Below, piece after piece: positions 9,497 to 18,891 of a stretch of DNA of 64,000 bases; position 1 is the first letter of the stretch, and each line of letters starts with the position of its first letter. The position numbers and the translations under genes are program-made. The notes beneath the pieces were generated by a model, which made no database searches, was not told the origin of the DNA, and saw only the letters and a program-made list of their open reading frames with translations. The DNA comes from Gammaproteobacteria bacterium (GTDB lineage: Bacteria > Pseudomonadota > Gammaproteobacteria > JAABTG01): positions 1,054,001 to 1,118,000 of the forward strand of contig JAXHLS010000002.1 of assembly GCA_034522055.1 (NCBI GenBank), written 5' to 3'.

Positions 9497-10264
9497 ATGG
9501 CGGTGACTATCAAGACTCCCGAAGAGATCGAGAAGATGCGTGTGGCCGGCCGCCTGGCCGCCGAGGTACTGGAGATGATCGGTCCCCACGTGGTGCCGGG
9601 TGTCACCACCGGCGAGCTGGACCGCCTGTGCCACGACTACATCGTCGACGAACAGCAGGCCATTCCCGCCCCCCTCAACTACCGGGGCTTTCCCAAATCC
9701 ATCTGTACCTCGGTGAATCACCAGGTCTGTCACGGCATCCCGGGGGACAAGCGGCTCAAGAACGGAGACGTGGTCAACATCGACGTCACCGTCATCAAGG
9801 ACGGCTTCCACGGCGACACCAGCAAGATGTTCTTCGTGGGCGAGCCCTCGGTGATGGCGCGGCGGCTCACCACCGTGTGCAAGGAATGCCTGGAGATGGG
9901 CATCGACCTGGTGCGCCCCGGTACCACCCTCGGCGATATCGGCCATGCCATCCAGAGCCATGCCGAACGACACAATTATTCGGTAGTGCGGGAATACTGT
10001 GGCCACGGCATCGGCCGCAAGTTCCATGAGGATCCCCAGGTGCTGCACTACGGCAATCCCGGGACCGGCATGGTGTTACAGGCCGGCATGACCTTCACTA
10101 TCGAGCCCATGATCAACGCCGGCAAGCGCCACGTGAAGCTCCTGAAGGACAACTGGACGGTGGTCACCAAGGACCATGGCCTGTCGGTCCAGTGGGAGCA
10201 CACCATCCTCGTCACCGGCGACGGCCATGAGGTCCTCACCCGCCGCAGCGACGAGGCGGTCTAG
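9497..10264 (+). CDS. map: Type I methionine aminopeptidase
   Basis: Removes the initiator methionine from nascent proteins using a dinuclear metal centre. The start at 9497 (MAVTIKTPEEIEKMRVAGRL) is the family N-terminus and gives 255 residues. Metal-ligand motifs are visible: NIDVTVIKDGFHGDTSKMF (two Asp), CGHGIGRKFHEDP (His), MTFTIEPMI (Glu) and QWEHTILVT (Glu). Followed 20 bp later by glnD, the conserved map-glnD pair. Confidence 0.97.
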   Translation: MAVTIKTPEEIEKMRVAGRLAAEVLEMIGPHVVPGVTTGELDRLCHDYIVDEQQAIPAPLNYRGFPKSICTSVNHQVCHGIPGDKRLKNGDVVNIDVTVIKDGFHGDTSKMFFVGEPSVMARRLTTVCKECLEMGIDLVRPGTTLGDIGHAIQSHAERHNYSVVREYCGHGIGRKFHEDPQVLHYGNPGTGMVLQAGMTFTIEPMINAGKRHVKLLKDNWTVVTKDHGLSVQWEHTILVTGDGHEVLTRRSDEAV

Positions 10265-10284
10265 TCCCGCGACGACCCCTTACC

Positions 10285-12951
10285 ATGGCCAACCCCGCGG
10301 CGACGCTCTCCCCTTCCCTGAACCTGCTCCCCGCTGACGAGACGGCGGCCCTCAACCGGGCAGGCGTGCCCATGGCAGTATTCAGCGATGCGGTGCGGCG
10401 GGTGGACCGGCGCCTCGCCGAGGCCTTCGACCACCAGCTCCCCGCCGACCAGTTGGTGACCGCCCGCGCCGCGGCCGTGGACCGTATCCTCACGGCCCTG
10501 TGGCGATCGCGGCTGGGCGACTTCGCCGAGCGCCCCGCCCTGGTGGCGGTGGGCGGCTACGGTCGCGGCGAACTCCATCCGGCCTCGGACATCGATATTC
10601 TCGTCCTGCTGCCCGAAGATATCGCCGCCGGCGACACCGACACCCTGGAGCGCTTCCTGGTGGAGCTGTGGGACATTGGCCTGGAGATCGGCCAGAGCGT
10701 GCGCACCGTCGAGGAATGCGTGAGCCAGGCCGCCGCCGATCTGTCGGTGGTCACCAACCTCACGGAATCCCGGCTGCTGGCGGGGGACGAGCGCCTGTTC
10801 AGCGCCATGCGCGCCGCCACCGATGGCCGATCCATGTGGCCGGCGCGGGAGTTCCTGGAGGCCAAGCGTGCCGAGCGGGCGGCCCGCCACCGCAAGTTCC
10901 ACGATTCCCTCTATAACCTGGAACCCAACATCAAGGAAGGCCCCGGCGGCCTGCGGGACCTGCAGATGGTGGGCTGGGTGCTGAAGCGGCACTTCGAGAC
11001 GGACGACCTCTACGAACTGGTCAGCGGCGGCTTCCTCACGGATGCGGAATACGTGGCCCTGATGAAAGGCCAGTCCTTACTGTGGAAGGTGCGCTGCGGC
11101 CTGCATCTGATGACAGGGCGCGCCGAGGAGCGATTGCTGTTCGACCACCAGCGGGCCCTGGCCGAGCGCTTCGGCTACCGGCCGGACGACCATCACTTGG
11201 CGGTGGAGCGCTTCATGAAGGCGTACTACTGCACGGTGGCCGAGCTGGCCTGCCTGAATGAGATGCTCATGTCCCTGTTCGACGAGGTCATCCTCGGCAA
11301 GGGCAGCGACACCCCGCCGGCGTCCATCAACGAGCGCTTCCGCAACCGCGGCGGCCAGTTGGAGACCACCCACGAACGGGTCTTCGCGGACCGGCCCTCG
11401 GCGCTGCTGGAACTCTTCCTGGTGATGCAGCAGCACCCGGAACTCACCGGCGTCAGCGCCCCCACCATTCGCCAGGTCCAGGCCCATCTCGACCTCATCG
11501 ACGAGGACTATCGCCACGACCCGGCCAACCTGCGGCTGTTCCTGGACATCCTGCGTCAACCCCGGGGTATCACCCATGCCCTGCGGCGCATGCACCGCTA
11601 CGGCGTGCTCGGCGCCTGGCTGCCGGCCTTCGGCGCCGTGGAGGGCCAGATGCAGCACGACCTGTTCCACGTTTACACCGTGGACGAGCACACCCTCATG
11701 GTGGTGCGTAACCTGCGCCGCCTCACGGTACCCGAGTTCCATCACGAGTTCCCCTACTGCTCCGACCTCATGGACACCCTGCCGAGCCCGGAGGTGCTCT
11801 ACCTGGCCGGCCTGTTCCACGACATCGGCAAGGGACGGGGCGGCGACCACTCGGAACTGGGGGCGCGGGATGCCTTCGACTTCTGCATCCGTCTCGGCCT
11901 CACGCGGCGCGAGGCGGATTTCGTCCAGTGGCTGGTGAAGAACCATCTCATCATGTCGGTGACGGCCCAGCGCGAGGACATCTCCGACCCCGAGGTGGTG
12001 GCCGCCTTCGCCGATAAGATGGGGGACCGCGGCCACCTGAACTATCTCTATCTGCTGACGGTGGCGGACATCCGCGGCACCAATCCCACCCTCTGGAACG
12101 ACTGGAAGAACGCCCTGTTATGGCAGCTCTATAACGCCACCCTGCGCATGCTGCGGCTGGGTCCGGAAAAGCCCACCGAGACGCCGGATCTGGTGAAGGA
12201 GACCCAGGAGGTGTCCTGGCTCAGGCTGTCCCAGGGCGCCTTCGGACGGGACGAGGTGGAGGCGCTGTGGGCGGAGCTGCCGGAGGAGTATTTCCTGCGC
12301 CATTCGCCCGACGAGATCCAGTGGCAGACTGCCGCCATCCTCGAGGCCCGCCGGGAGGGCGAGGACCGCTTGGTGCGGGTACGGTCCAAGACCCACCGGG
12401 GCGGTACCGAGGTATTCGTCTACGCGCGGGACCGCGCCTTCCTGTTTGCCACCGCCACCGCCACCCTGGACCGCCTCGGCCTGTCGGTGCTCGATGCCCG
12501 GGTCATCACCACGGCCTCCGGCAGCGCGCTGGACACCTTCATCCTGCTGGGCGAGGACGACCTGCGCCCGGTGGTGGAGCCGGCCCGCCAGCGCGAGATA
12601 GAAAGGGCCATGGGCACGGCCCTTGCCCAGTCCTCGGTGCCCCCCACGCCACCCCAGCGCCTGATGGAGCGGCGGCTGCGCCAATTCTACGTGCCCACGG
12701 AGATAAACTACTACACCGACACGGTGAATCACCGCAGCATCATGGAAGTAAGGACCGGGGACCGGCCCGGTCTGTTGGCCCATCTGGCCCTGGTCATCGC
12801 CCACTGCGGCACGCGCCTGCAGGCGGCCAAGGTGGCCACTCTAGGAGAACGGGTGGAGGACATTTTCTTCCTCACCGACATGGACGGAGAGCCCCTGGAC
12901 CATGCCATCGTGCAGTGTCTCGACAAGGCCATTCACAGCCAACTCGGATGA
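10285..12951 (+). CDS. glnD: PII uridylyltransferase/uridylyl-removing enzyme GlnD
   Basis: Senses glutamine and modifies PII proteins, so it sits at the top of nitrogen regulation. Domain order: nucleotidyltransferase with GGYGRGEL at about 90-97 and the catalytic SDIDILVL (D102, D104); the GlnD-specific helical region (NIKEGPGGLRDLQM); an HD hydrolase domain with LFHDIGKGRGGDHSELGA near residue 512; and two C-terminal ACT domains starting near residues 710 and 819. 888 residues, normal. The window also carries a sigma-54-type promoter before a glutamine synthetase and ptsP, two further nitrogen-control elements. Confidence 0.97.
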   Translation: MANPAATLSPSLNLLPADETAALNRAGVPMAVFSDAVRRVDRRLAEAFDHQLPADQLVTARAAAVDRILTALWRSRLGDFAERPALVAVGGYGRGELHPASDIDILVLLPEDIAAGDTDTLERFLVELWDIGLEIGQSVRTVEECVSQAAADLSVVTNLTESRLLAGDERLFSAMRAATDGRSMWPAREFLEAKRAERAARHRKFHDSLYNLEPNIKEGPGGLRDLQMVGWVLKRHFETDDLYELVSGGFLTDAEYVALMKGQSLLWKVRCGLHLMTGRAEERLLFDHQRALAERFGYRPDDHHLAVERFMKAYYCTVAELACLNEMLMSLFDEVILGKGSDTPPASINERFRNRGGQLETTHERVFADRPSALLELFLVMQQHPELTGVSAPTIRQVQAHLDLIDEDYRHDPANLRLFLDILRQPRGITHALRRMHRYGVLGAWLPAFGAVEGQMQHDLFHVYTVDEHTLMVVRNLRRLTVPEFHHEFPYCSDLMDTLPSPEVLYLAGLFHDIGKGRGGDHSELGARDAFDFCIRLGLTRREADFVQWLVKNHLIMSVTAQREDISDPEVVAAFADKMGDRGHLNYLYLLTVADIRGTNPTLWNDWKNALLWQLYNATLRMLRLGPEKPTETPDLVKETQEVSWLRLSQGAFGRDEVEALWAELPEEYFLRHSPDEIQWQTAAILEARREGEDRLVRVRSKTHRGGTEVFVYARDRAFLFATATATLDRLGLSVLDARVITTASGSALDTFILLGEDDLRPVVEPARQREIERAMGTALAQSSVPPTPPQRLMERRLRQFYVPTEINYYTDTVNHRSIMEVRTGDRPGLLAHLALVIAHCGTRLQAAKVATLGERVEDIFFLTDMDGEPLDHAIVQCLDKAIHSQLG

Positions 12952-13311
12952 CGGGGTGGCCTGATGTCCGGGGGTTGGATGTCGGGCTGTCGGACTGTAG
13001 GTCGGGCTTCAGCCCGACAGCCCGCCGGCGGAGATTCCGGCCCGGCCCCGAGCGCATGCGGCGGGATTGGATGTCGAGATGAATCCCGACCTACATCCGT
13101 GCCGTTGGAATGGACGGTGGGAGAGGTATTTGCAGGTCGGACTTCAGCCCGACAGCCCGCCGGCTTGTAGCGCGGCACCAGTCGGCCCCGTATCAGGGGC
13201 GGATCGAAACGCATGGCGTGAACTCCGGGACAACGGAACCATCGCAGCGGGCCCGCGTTATGGGTTAAAATTAAGTAATTGTGTCCCTTCGCCGGCAGAG
13301 GCCAATGTCCT
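12952..13311. repeat. Gap with composite palindromic repeats (family A)
   Basis: 360 bp between glnD and the dynamin-like gene. It holds a TGTAGGTCGGGCTTCAGCCC palindrome at about 12996-13019, an internal GC-rich segment, the inverted tail ATGTCGAGATGAATCCCGAC at about 13070-13097, and a further head copy at about 13131-13154. The head/spacer/tail order recurs at 21489-21809 and 48615-48892, so this is a REP/BIME-like mobile repeat. No gene is evident. Confidence 0.75.
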
Positions 13312-14847
13312 ATGGAAATTCGTAGCCATAAAGAGGAATCCCGTCAGGTCCAGCAGCGCCTCGAGCGCTTGGAGGAGCACCTCAAGGCGGAAAACCCCGT
13401 ACTCCTGCAGGTGGTCCACAGCTTTCGCCAAATGGACCAGGTGGCCTATGCTCTCGGTCTGCTGGACCATTCCGAATCCTTCGCCACCCGGGTCTCCTGG
13501 TGGCCCATGATCTCCATCCTCGGCACCTACTCGTCCGGCAAATCCACCTACATCAACTATTACCTGGGCATGGATCTGCAGAAGACCGGCACCCAGGCAG
13601 TGGACGACAAATTCACGGTGATCTGCTACGGCGTGGACGAGACGCCACGCACCCTGCCGGGGATCTCCCTGGACTCGGATCCCCGCTTCCCCTTCTACCG
13701 CATCAGCAAGGAGATCGAGAACGTCGACGCGGGCCAGGGCTACCGGGTGGACGCCTACCTGCAGCTCAAGACCTGCCCCAGCGAGAAGATGCGGGGCAAG
13801 ATCCTCATCGATTCCCCCGGCTTCGACGCCGACGCCCAGCGCACCTCCACCCTGCAGATCACGGACCGTATCATGGATCTGTCCGACCTGGTGCTGGTGC
13901 TGTTCGATGCCCGCCATCCCGAGGCCGGGGCCATGCACGACACCCTCCAGCATCTGGTGTCAGGCACCATCAAGCGCGCCGACTCCAACAAATTCCTCTA
14001 TATCCTCAACCAGGTGGACGTGACCGCCCGGGAGGACAACCCCGAGGAGGTGTTCGCGGCATGGCAGCGAGCCTTGTCCCAACACGGCCTCACCGCCGGA
14101 TACTTCTACCGCATCTACAACCCCAACGCCGCCACCCCCATCGAGGACGACGCCCGGCGCGCCCGCTTCGAGTCCAAGCGCGACACCGATCTCAACGAGA
14201 TCGAGACCCGCATCAAGCGCGTGGAGGTGGAGCGGTCCTATCGCATCATCGGCGTGTTGGAGCAGACCGCCAAATGCGTGGAAGAGGGCTTCGTGAACCG
14301 CATGATCGAGTTGCGCCGGCGCTGGCGCAAACGGGTACTCATCGCCGATGGAGCCATCTTCCTCACCATCCTGATACTGGCCGGCGTGCTCGGCACCTAC
14401 GTGCCCTGGTGGTCCATGCTGTTCCAGCATCCCGTCATCACCGTGCTGGGCGGCGTCATCATCCTGGGCGCTGCGCTGTACATACATTTCTCCGTGCGTG
14501 CCTTGGTGGCCCGCAGGATGGAGAAGCGCATCGACGCCAAGGGGATCCCCATGCTCACCACCGAGATGTTGCGCCGGGCCTTCCGCTTCAACACCAGCCC
14601 CTGGCGCCTGCTGTTCCGGGTGATGCCCGTGGGCTGGAACAAACGGGCCCAGCGACGCGTTTCCAGCGTGCTGGCGGATGCCGACCAGTACATCCAGTCC
14701 CTCAACGACCAGTTCACAAACCCCTCGGGCGAAGGACACCAACCCATGGGGAATATCGACGCCATCGTGGACATGTTGCCCGCGGATGAAGAGGACGCCG
14801 AACGCCGGGAGGACGACGACATCCCCCGGGAACGGGGCACGGTCTGA
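13312..14847 (+). CDS. Dynamin-family membrane GTPase
   Basis: Predicted large GTPase of the bacterial dynamin-like group. The start at 13312 (MEIRSHKEESRQVQQ) gives 511 residues. A coiled-coil N-terminus precedes the G domain: P-loop GTYSSGKST (71-79), G3 DSPGFD (167-172) and G4 NQVD (233-236). A helical region rich in Arg/Glu follows. Two transmembrane helices occur at about 342-364 and 372-392, then a basic/helical cytoplasmic segment and an acidic tail (PADEEDAERREDDD). The membrane pair suggests it acts at the inner membrane, in fusion, scission or stress protection as in other bacterial dynamins. Specific role unknown. Next gene begins 9 bp later. Confidence 0.8.
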   Translation: MEIRSHKEESRQVQQRLERLEEHLKAENPVLLQVVHSFRQMDQVAYALGLLDHSESFATRVSWWPMISILGTYSSGKSTYINYYLGMDLQKTGTQAVDDKFTVICYGVDETPRTLPGISLDSDPRFPFYRISKEIENVDAGQGYRVDAYLQLKTCPSEKMRGKILIDSPGFDADAQRTSTLQITDRIMDLSDLVLVLFDARHPEAGAMHDTLQHLVSGTIKRADSNKFLYILNQVDVTAREDNPEEVFAAWQRALSQHGLTAGYFYRIYNPNAATPIEDDARRARFESKRDTDLNEIETRIKRVEVERSYRIIGVLEQTAKCVEEGFVNRMIELRRRWRKRVLIADGAIFLTILILAGVLGTYVPWWSMLFQHPVITVLGGVIILGAALYIHFSVRALVARRMEKRIDAKGIPMLTTEMLRRAFRFNTSPWRLLFRVMPVGWNKRAQRRVSSVLADADQYIQSLNDQFTNPSGEGHQPMGNIDAIVDMLPADEEDAERREDDDIPRERGTV

Positions 14848-14856
14848 GCCGTCGCC

Positions 14857-15456
14857 ATGGTGGATCCCACCGGCGTCATGCGCTGTGCCGAGTTGCCCGC
14901 CGGCCATGCCCGGCGACTGCTGGCCCCCTTCGGCCTCGAGGCGGTGGAGGTGGCGAACCACCGCCCTATACCCGGAAGCTACTGGGGGGCGCCGGAAGCG
15001 GGCCTGGTGGGCCACCGGCTGCTGTTCCGCGTGGATACCCCCGTGCACTCGCTGCTGCATGAAGCCTGCCACTACATCTGCATGGACGACGGACGCCGGG
15101 CGCGGCTGCACACGGACGCCGCTGGCGACTTCATGGAAGAGAGCGCCGTGTGCTACCTGCAGGTGCTGCTGGCCGACGCCGTCCCCGGATTGGGACGCCG
15201 GCGGCTGCTGGCGGACATGGATCGCTGGGGTTACAGCTTCCGCTTGGGTTCCGCCCGGGCATGGTTCGAGAAAGACGCCGAGGATGCCCGCCACTGGCTG
15301 GTCACACATGGCATCATCGACACAGCCGATCGCCTCCTGGAACCCTCGCGCCACGACGGGCGCGGGTTCCCGATTTCAGAAATCTCTGATACGGGTATCG
15401 TTTTATCCTTTGAACATAAGCAACTCGAAATAGTCCAACGAGTGCCACAACAATAA
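14857..15456 (+). CDS. HExxH-containing conserved protein, possible metallopeptidase
   Basis: 199-residue protein without a signal peptide. It has VHSLLHEACHYIC with H68-E69 and H72, the classic zinc-protease pattern, followed by DFMEESAVCYLQ where E94 or E95 could be a third ligand as in gluzincins. I do not recognise a named family. It starts 9 bp after the dynamin-like gene, so probably co-transcribed. The last 25 residues (GFPISEISDTGIV...) differ in composition from the rest and may be a recent C-terminal extension. Function as a peptidase is inferred from the motif only. Confidence 0.65.
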   Translation: MVDPTGVMRCAELPAGHARRLLAPFGLEAVEVANHRPIPGSYWGAPEAGLVGHRLLFRVDTPVHSLLHEACHYICMDDGRRARLHTDAAGDFMEESAVCYLQVLLADAVPGLGRRRLLADMDRWGYSFRLGSARAWFEKDAEDARHWLVTHGIIDTADRLLEPSRHDGRGFPISEISDTGIVLSFEHKQLEIVQRVPQQ

Positions 15457-15497
15457 GCGGCGGCGATTCATCGTCTCCCCAACTGGTGCAAAGCGTT

Positions 15498-16091
15498 ATG
15501 GAAAGCAATCCCCCTTCGGCACAGGATCCCTCCCCTGCCGCCAGCACGAAAAACGGCGGCGACGTGTTCGTCGCCAACGAGGCCGCCCTGGAGCGATTCG
15601 CCCGTGCCTTCGAGACCAGCGCACGGCGCTGGGAACTGGTGGTCTACCCGGCGCTGTTTGCCTTCATCATCCTCGCCGGCTACGGTTTTTTCCTCATCTT
15701 CAGCCTTACCCAGGACATGCACGTGCTGGCCAAGAGCGTCGATCCCCGCATGTCGGTACATCTGGAGGGCATGCACCACAACATGGTGAAGCTGTCGGAG
15801 AACGTGGGTCACATGACGGAACGCATGAACGAGATGTCCCTGAACATGGAAACCATCGCCATGGACACCGAGGCCATGAACCTGAACCTCACCAACGTCC
15901 ATCGGGACATGGTGGACATCTCCCAGAAGATGAACGCCCTCGATCCCATGCTCACCAGCATCGCGGCCATGAGCCGCTCCGTCGACTCCATGACCGCCAA
16001 CACCGCTTACATGAGCCGGGACATGGGGGCGATGACGTCCAACGTGGTGAGGCCCATGTCCTTCATGAATTCCTTCTTCCCCATGTGGTAG
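15498..16091 (+). CDS. Single-pass membrane protein with a methionine-heptad coiled coil
   Basis: 197 residues from ATG 15498 (MESNPPSAQDPSPAAS). An N-terminal cytoplasmic part (VANEAALERFARAFETSARR) leads into one transmembrane helix at about 47-70. The remaining roughly 125 residues contain 21 methionines, largely spaced 3, 4 or 7 residues apart (GHMTERMNEMSLNMETIAM; AAMSRSVDSMTANTAYM), which reads as a Met-lined coiled coil. It follows the HExxH gene by 41 bp and precedes the MinD-like gene. No enzymatic motif. It may be an adaptor or scaffold for its neighbours; this is inference. Confidence 0.7.
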   Translation: MESNPPSAQDPSPAASTKNGGDVFVANEAALERFARAFETSARRWELVVYPALFAFIILAGYGFFLIFSLTQDMHVLAKSVDPRMSVHLEGMHHNMVKLSENVGHMTERMNEMSLNMETIAMDTEAMNLNLTNVHRDMVDISQKMNALDPMLTSIAAMSRSVDSMTANTAYMSRDMGAMTSNVVRPMSFMNSFFPMW

Positions 16092-16233
16092 CGGGTCCAT
16101 CCGCATGGCCCCGAGCCGGTCGCCCCCCGCCGGGCCCGCAAACGCGTTTCCAGCGCCCCTTGTAAGATAATAAAGTCCCAGTCACGGGCCGCTGCGGGCC
16201 CACGGCACGACGACATCGATCTCAAGGGGCTCC

Positions 16234-17421
16234 GTGGCCACAGTCATCGCCATCACCAGCGGCAAGGGTGGGGTCGGCAAGACCCATATCGCGGTCAATC
16301 TGGGCGTGGCCCTGGCCCGCCGTGGCTCCAGGGTATGCCTGTTCGATGCCGATACCGGACTCGCCAACGTCAATATCCTGCTGGGCATATCCCCCGCACG
16401 CACCATCGAACAGGTGGTGACAGGCGAGTACACCGTCGGCGAGGTGATGGCGACCACCCCCTGGGGCCTCCACATCCTGCCCGGGGCCTCGGGGGTGGAA
16501 CGTTGCGCCGAACTCGCCCCCGCCGCCCGCGGCCAGTTGGTGGACGCCCTCGGCACCCTGGAAAGGAACTACGACCACATCATCATCGACACTGCCGCGG
16601 GAGTCACCCGCAACGTCCTCGATTTCGTCGACGCCGCCGAATACAAGGTACTGGTGATCACGCCGGAACCCACTGCCCTCACCGATGCCTTCTCCCTCCT
16701 CAAGCTGGCCCTGTCCCGGGGCTCCCGGGCGCCCTTCTACGTGGTGGTCAACCGTGCCCCGGACTATCAGACCAGCCGGCGGGTCCACGGGCGCTTTCTC
16801 GGCGCCGTGAAGAAATATCTCAAGAGCAACGTCAACTACCTCGGCTTCGTGGCCGCGGACACCCGCGTGGAGCAGGCGGTGCGCAACCAGGTTCCGGTAG
16901 TGGTATGGGCGCCGGACAGCAGGGCCGCCGGCTGCCTGGATGCCCTGGCGGACATCGTCCATCGCCAGTTTCTCAACCATGCAGGCCCCGGCGGCTTCAG
17001 CACCTACTGGCGCGAGCGGGCCACGCGGGCCCCAAAGGAATCCCGATCCGGGTCCGCCGCCCCACAGCCGAGCCTGGAACAGGCGGTGGCGCGGCTCGTG
17101 GACTATCTCACCGCCGACCTCACCTCCCCGGCGGAGGCCGCACGGCTGCTCGCCCCCCTGCTGGAGGCCTACGAGCGCCGTTGTCCCAGCCGCAGCGGCT
17201 CGGTGACCGGGGACCTGTTCGGCCACCTGCACCGCAAGGGCTATCCCGAATCGGAGTTGAAGGAACTCATCTTCACCCTCGAGGGCATCTACGAGAAGAC
17301 CCAGGGCCGGCCGGTGCGCAACGCCGAGAGCATCGCCGCCCTGCTGCTGTCGGATCGCCGGCGCGCCGCTGAGGGCACACGCTGGCTGCGCCACGCCCTG
17401 GATGCCCTGGAGCGCAACTGA
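16234..17421 (+). CDS. MinD/FlhG-type ParA-family ATPase with C-terminal extension
   Basis: Starts with GTG at 16234, preceded by an AAGGGG ribosome-binding site. The deviant Walker A SGKGGVGKT is at residues 9-17 (signature K11, catalytic K16), switch I is DADTGLANVNILLG and Walker B YDHIIIDTAAG. The first about 260 residues match MinD/FlhG. The remaining about 130 form an extra helical domain (SLEQAVARLVDYLTADLTSP..., ELIFTLEGIYEKTQG). No flagellar or minC/minE genes lie nearby. The neighbours (dynamin-like GTPase, membrane coiled-coil protein) suggest a role in placing something at the membrane, but the target is unknown. Confidence 0.82.
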   Translation: MATVIAITSGKGGVGKTHIAVNLGVALARRGSRVCLFDADTGLANVNILLGISPARTIEQVVTGEYTVGEVMATTPWGLHILPGASGVERCAELAPAARGQLVDALGTLERNYDHIIIDTAAGVTRNVLDFVDAAEYKVLVITPEPTALTDAFSLLKLALSRGSRAPFYVVVNRAPDYQTSRRVHGRFLGAVKKYLKSNVNYLGFVAADTRVEQAVRNQVPVVVWAPDSRAAGCLDALADIVHRQFLNHAGPGGFSTYWRERATRAPKESRSGSAAPQPSLEQAVARLVDYLTADLTSPAEAARLLAPLLEAYERRCPSRSGSVTGDLFGHLHRKGYPESELKELIFTLEGIYEKTQGRPVRNAESIAALLLSDRRRAAEGTRWLRHALDALERN

Positions 17422-17478
17422 TGGACCCGCGGCAACCGCGGTAGCGATTTGCAGCGATTATCGGCCGCGGGGGCGTTA

Positions 17479-18342
17479 TCAGGCGAACACCACCGTCTTG
17501 TTGCCATCCACGATGATCCGGTTCTCCAGGTGCCAGCGCACGGCGCGGGCCAGCACGTTGCGTTCGATGTCCCGCCCCAGTTCACGCAACTCGTCGGCGT
17601 TGAAGCGATGGGACACGCGCTCCACGTCCTGCTCGATGATGGGTCCCTCGTCCAGTTCGCTGGTGACGTAATGGGCGGTGGCGCCGATGAGCTTCACCCC
17701 GCGCTCGCAGGCCCGCTTGTGGGGATCCGCGCCGGCGAAGGCCGGCAGGAAGGAGTGGTGGATGTTGATGATGCGGCTGGGATAGGCGGCCACGAAGTCG
17801 GGGCTGAGGATTTGCATGTAGCGCGCCAGCACCACGACATCGGCGGCACCATCCAGCAGCGCCAGGATTTCCGCCTCCGCCGTGGCTTTGGTATCCGGGG
17901 TCACCGGCACGTGATGAAAGGGGATGCCGAAGGACTCCACCCGCTCCCGCACATCGGGGTGATTGGAGATGACCATGGCGAACTCGGCCGGCAGCTTGCC
18001 CCGGCTCCAGCGCCACAGCAGCTCCAGCAGGGCGTGTTCGTGGCGCGATACCAGTACGGCCATGCGGGGCAACTCGGCGGCATAACTGATGTGCCACTCC
18101 ATGGCATAGCGCTCCGCCACCATGCCCTGGAAGGCGCGCTCCAGCACCGAGCGCGGCAGCTCGATATGGGGGGTCTGGAATTCCAGGCGCATGAAAAAGC
18201 GCCCCCCTTCCGGATCACTGGAATGCTGGTCCAGGGCGGTGATGTTGGCACCGTGGTTGTAGAAAAAGTTGGACACGGCGGCGACGATACCTGGCCTGTC
18301 GGCACAGGTGATGAGGAGGCGGGCAGTGGTGGCGGGATCCAT
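17479..18342 (-). CDS. purU: Formyltetrahydrofolate deformylase
   Basis: Hydrolyses 10-formyl-THF to formate and THF, balancing one-carbon pools and feeding formate to purine synthesis. 287 residues. An N-terminal ACT domain ([23 protein letters not shown]) is followed by the formyltransferase fold. The catalytic region is [19 protein letters not shown] with the Asn/His pair, plus [20 protein letters not shown]. Convergent with the MinD-like gene. A 27-bp repeat shared with the rpsB upstream region starts 16 bp before the ATG. Confidence 0.95.
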   Translation of the reverse strand: MDPATTARLLITCADRPGIVAAVSNFFYNHGANITALDQHSSDPEGGRFFMRLEFQTPHIELPRSVLERAFQGMVAERYAMEWHISYAAELPRMAVLVSRHEHALLELLWRWSRGKLPAEFAMVISNHPDVRERVESFGIPFHHVPVTPDTKATAEAEILALLDGAADVVVLARYMQILSPDFVAAYPSRIINIHHSFLPAFAGADPHKRACERGVKLIGATAHYVTSELDEGPIIEQDVERVSHRFNADELRELGRDIERNVLARAVRWHLENRIIVDGNKTVVFA

Positions 18343-18357
18343 GGTTCGTCCGATGGA

Positions 18358-18384
18358 GTTCGTGCTTCGCGACTTTCACGTTAA
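18358..18384 (-). repeat. 27-bp exact repeat, copy 2
   Basis: Exact copy of 9093-9119, here placed just upstream of the purU start. The position close to the ATG means that, if transcribed, it would be in the leader. Confidence 0.6.
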
Positions 18385-18633
18385 GGCGCAGGATGGGCCG
18401 GCGACAAGGCAGGTACAGCCCGCCGGATCACGGTGGGAAGCACCGATTTCCCGTCTATTCCCGTGGCATTGGAAGGCTTCCCCACCCTACCGGCCGTAGG
18501 ATTATAACCGCTGCCGGCGCCTCCCGCCCCCCGATAAGCCCGCTGCTCTTGCCAATCAGCACCCGCAGTGGGAGAATTAATGGTTATATTAGATCTTCGT
18601 TCATTGTTGATATAGTCCGTTCAGGAGGCAAGC

Positions 18634-18831
18634 GTGGATAATTTTTACTATGAGGCCAGTGACAAAATGGAGAAACTGGGCGTGGAGCCCGAGTACATCA
18701 TCGGCTGGCAGTCGGGGTACATGCTGATGCCGGAGCGCGAGGAGCAGCGCGTGACAGAGGCCTACGAGGCCGGCTACGGCGATGGCAAAGAGAAGACCAC
18801 CGACAACTTCGACAAGTGGGTAAAAAAGTAA
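18634..18831 (+). CDS. Small acidic conserved hypothetical protein
   Basis: 65 residues beginning with GTG at 18634, supported by a strong AGGAGG ribosome-binding site 5 nt upstream. The sequence is charged and Tyr-rich (MEKLGVEPEYIIGWQSGYM, EAYEAGYGDGKEKTTDNF), with no signal peptide or membrane helix. A perfect intrinsic terminator follows 60 bp after the stop, so it is a monocistronic unit. The upstream 40 bp are AT-rich (TATAGT at 18611-18616 could be a -10). Function unknown. Confidence 0.75.
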   Translation: MDNFYYEASDKMEKLGVEPEYIIGWQSGYMLMPEREEQRVTEAYEAGYGDGKEKTTDNFDKWVKK

Positions 18832-18891
18832 CGACGGCTCCGCCAATCAGGGCGCCCCGCCACGGTGCGCCCGCCGTCATGCAGTATCGAT

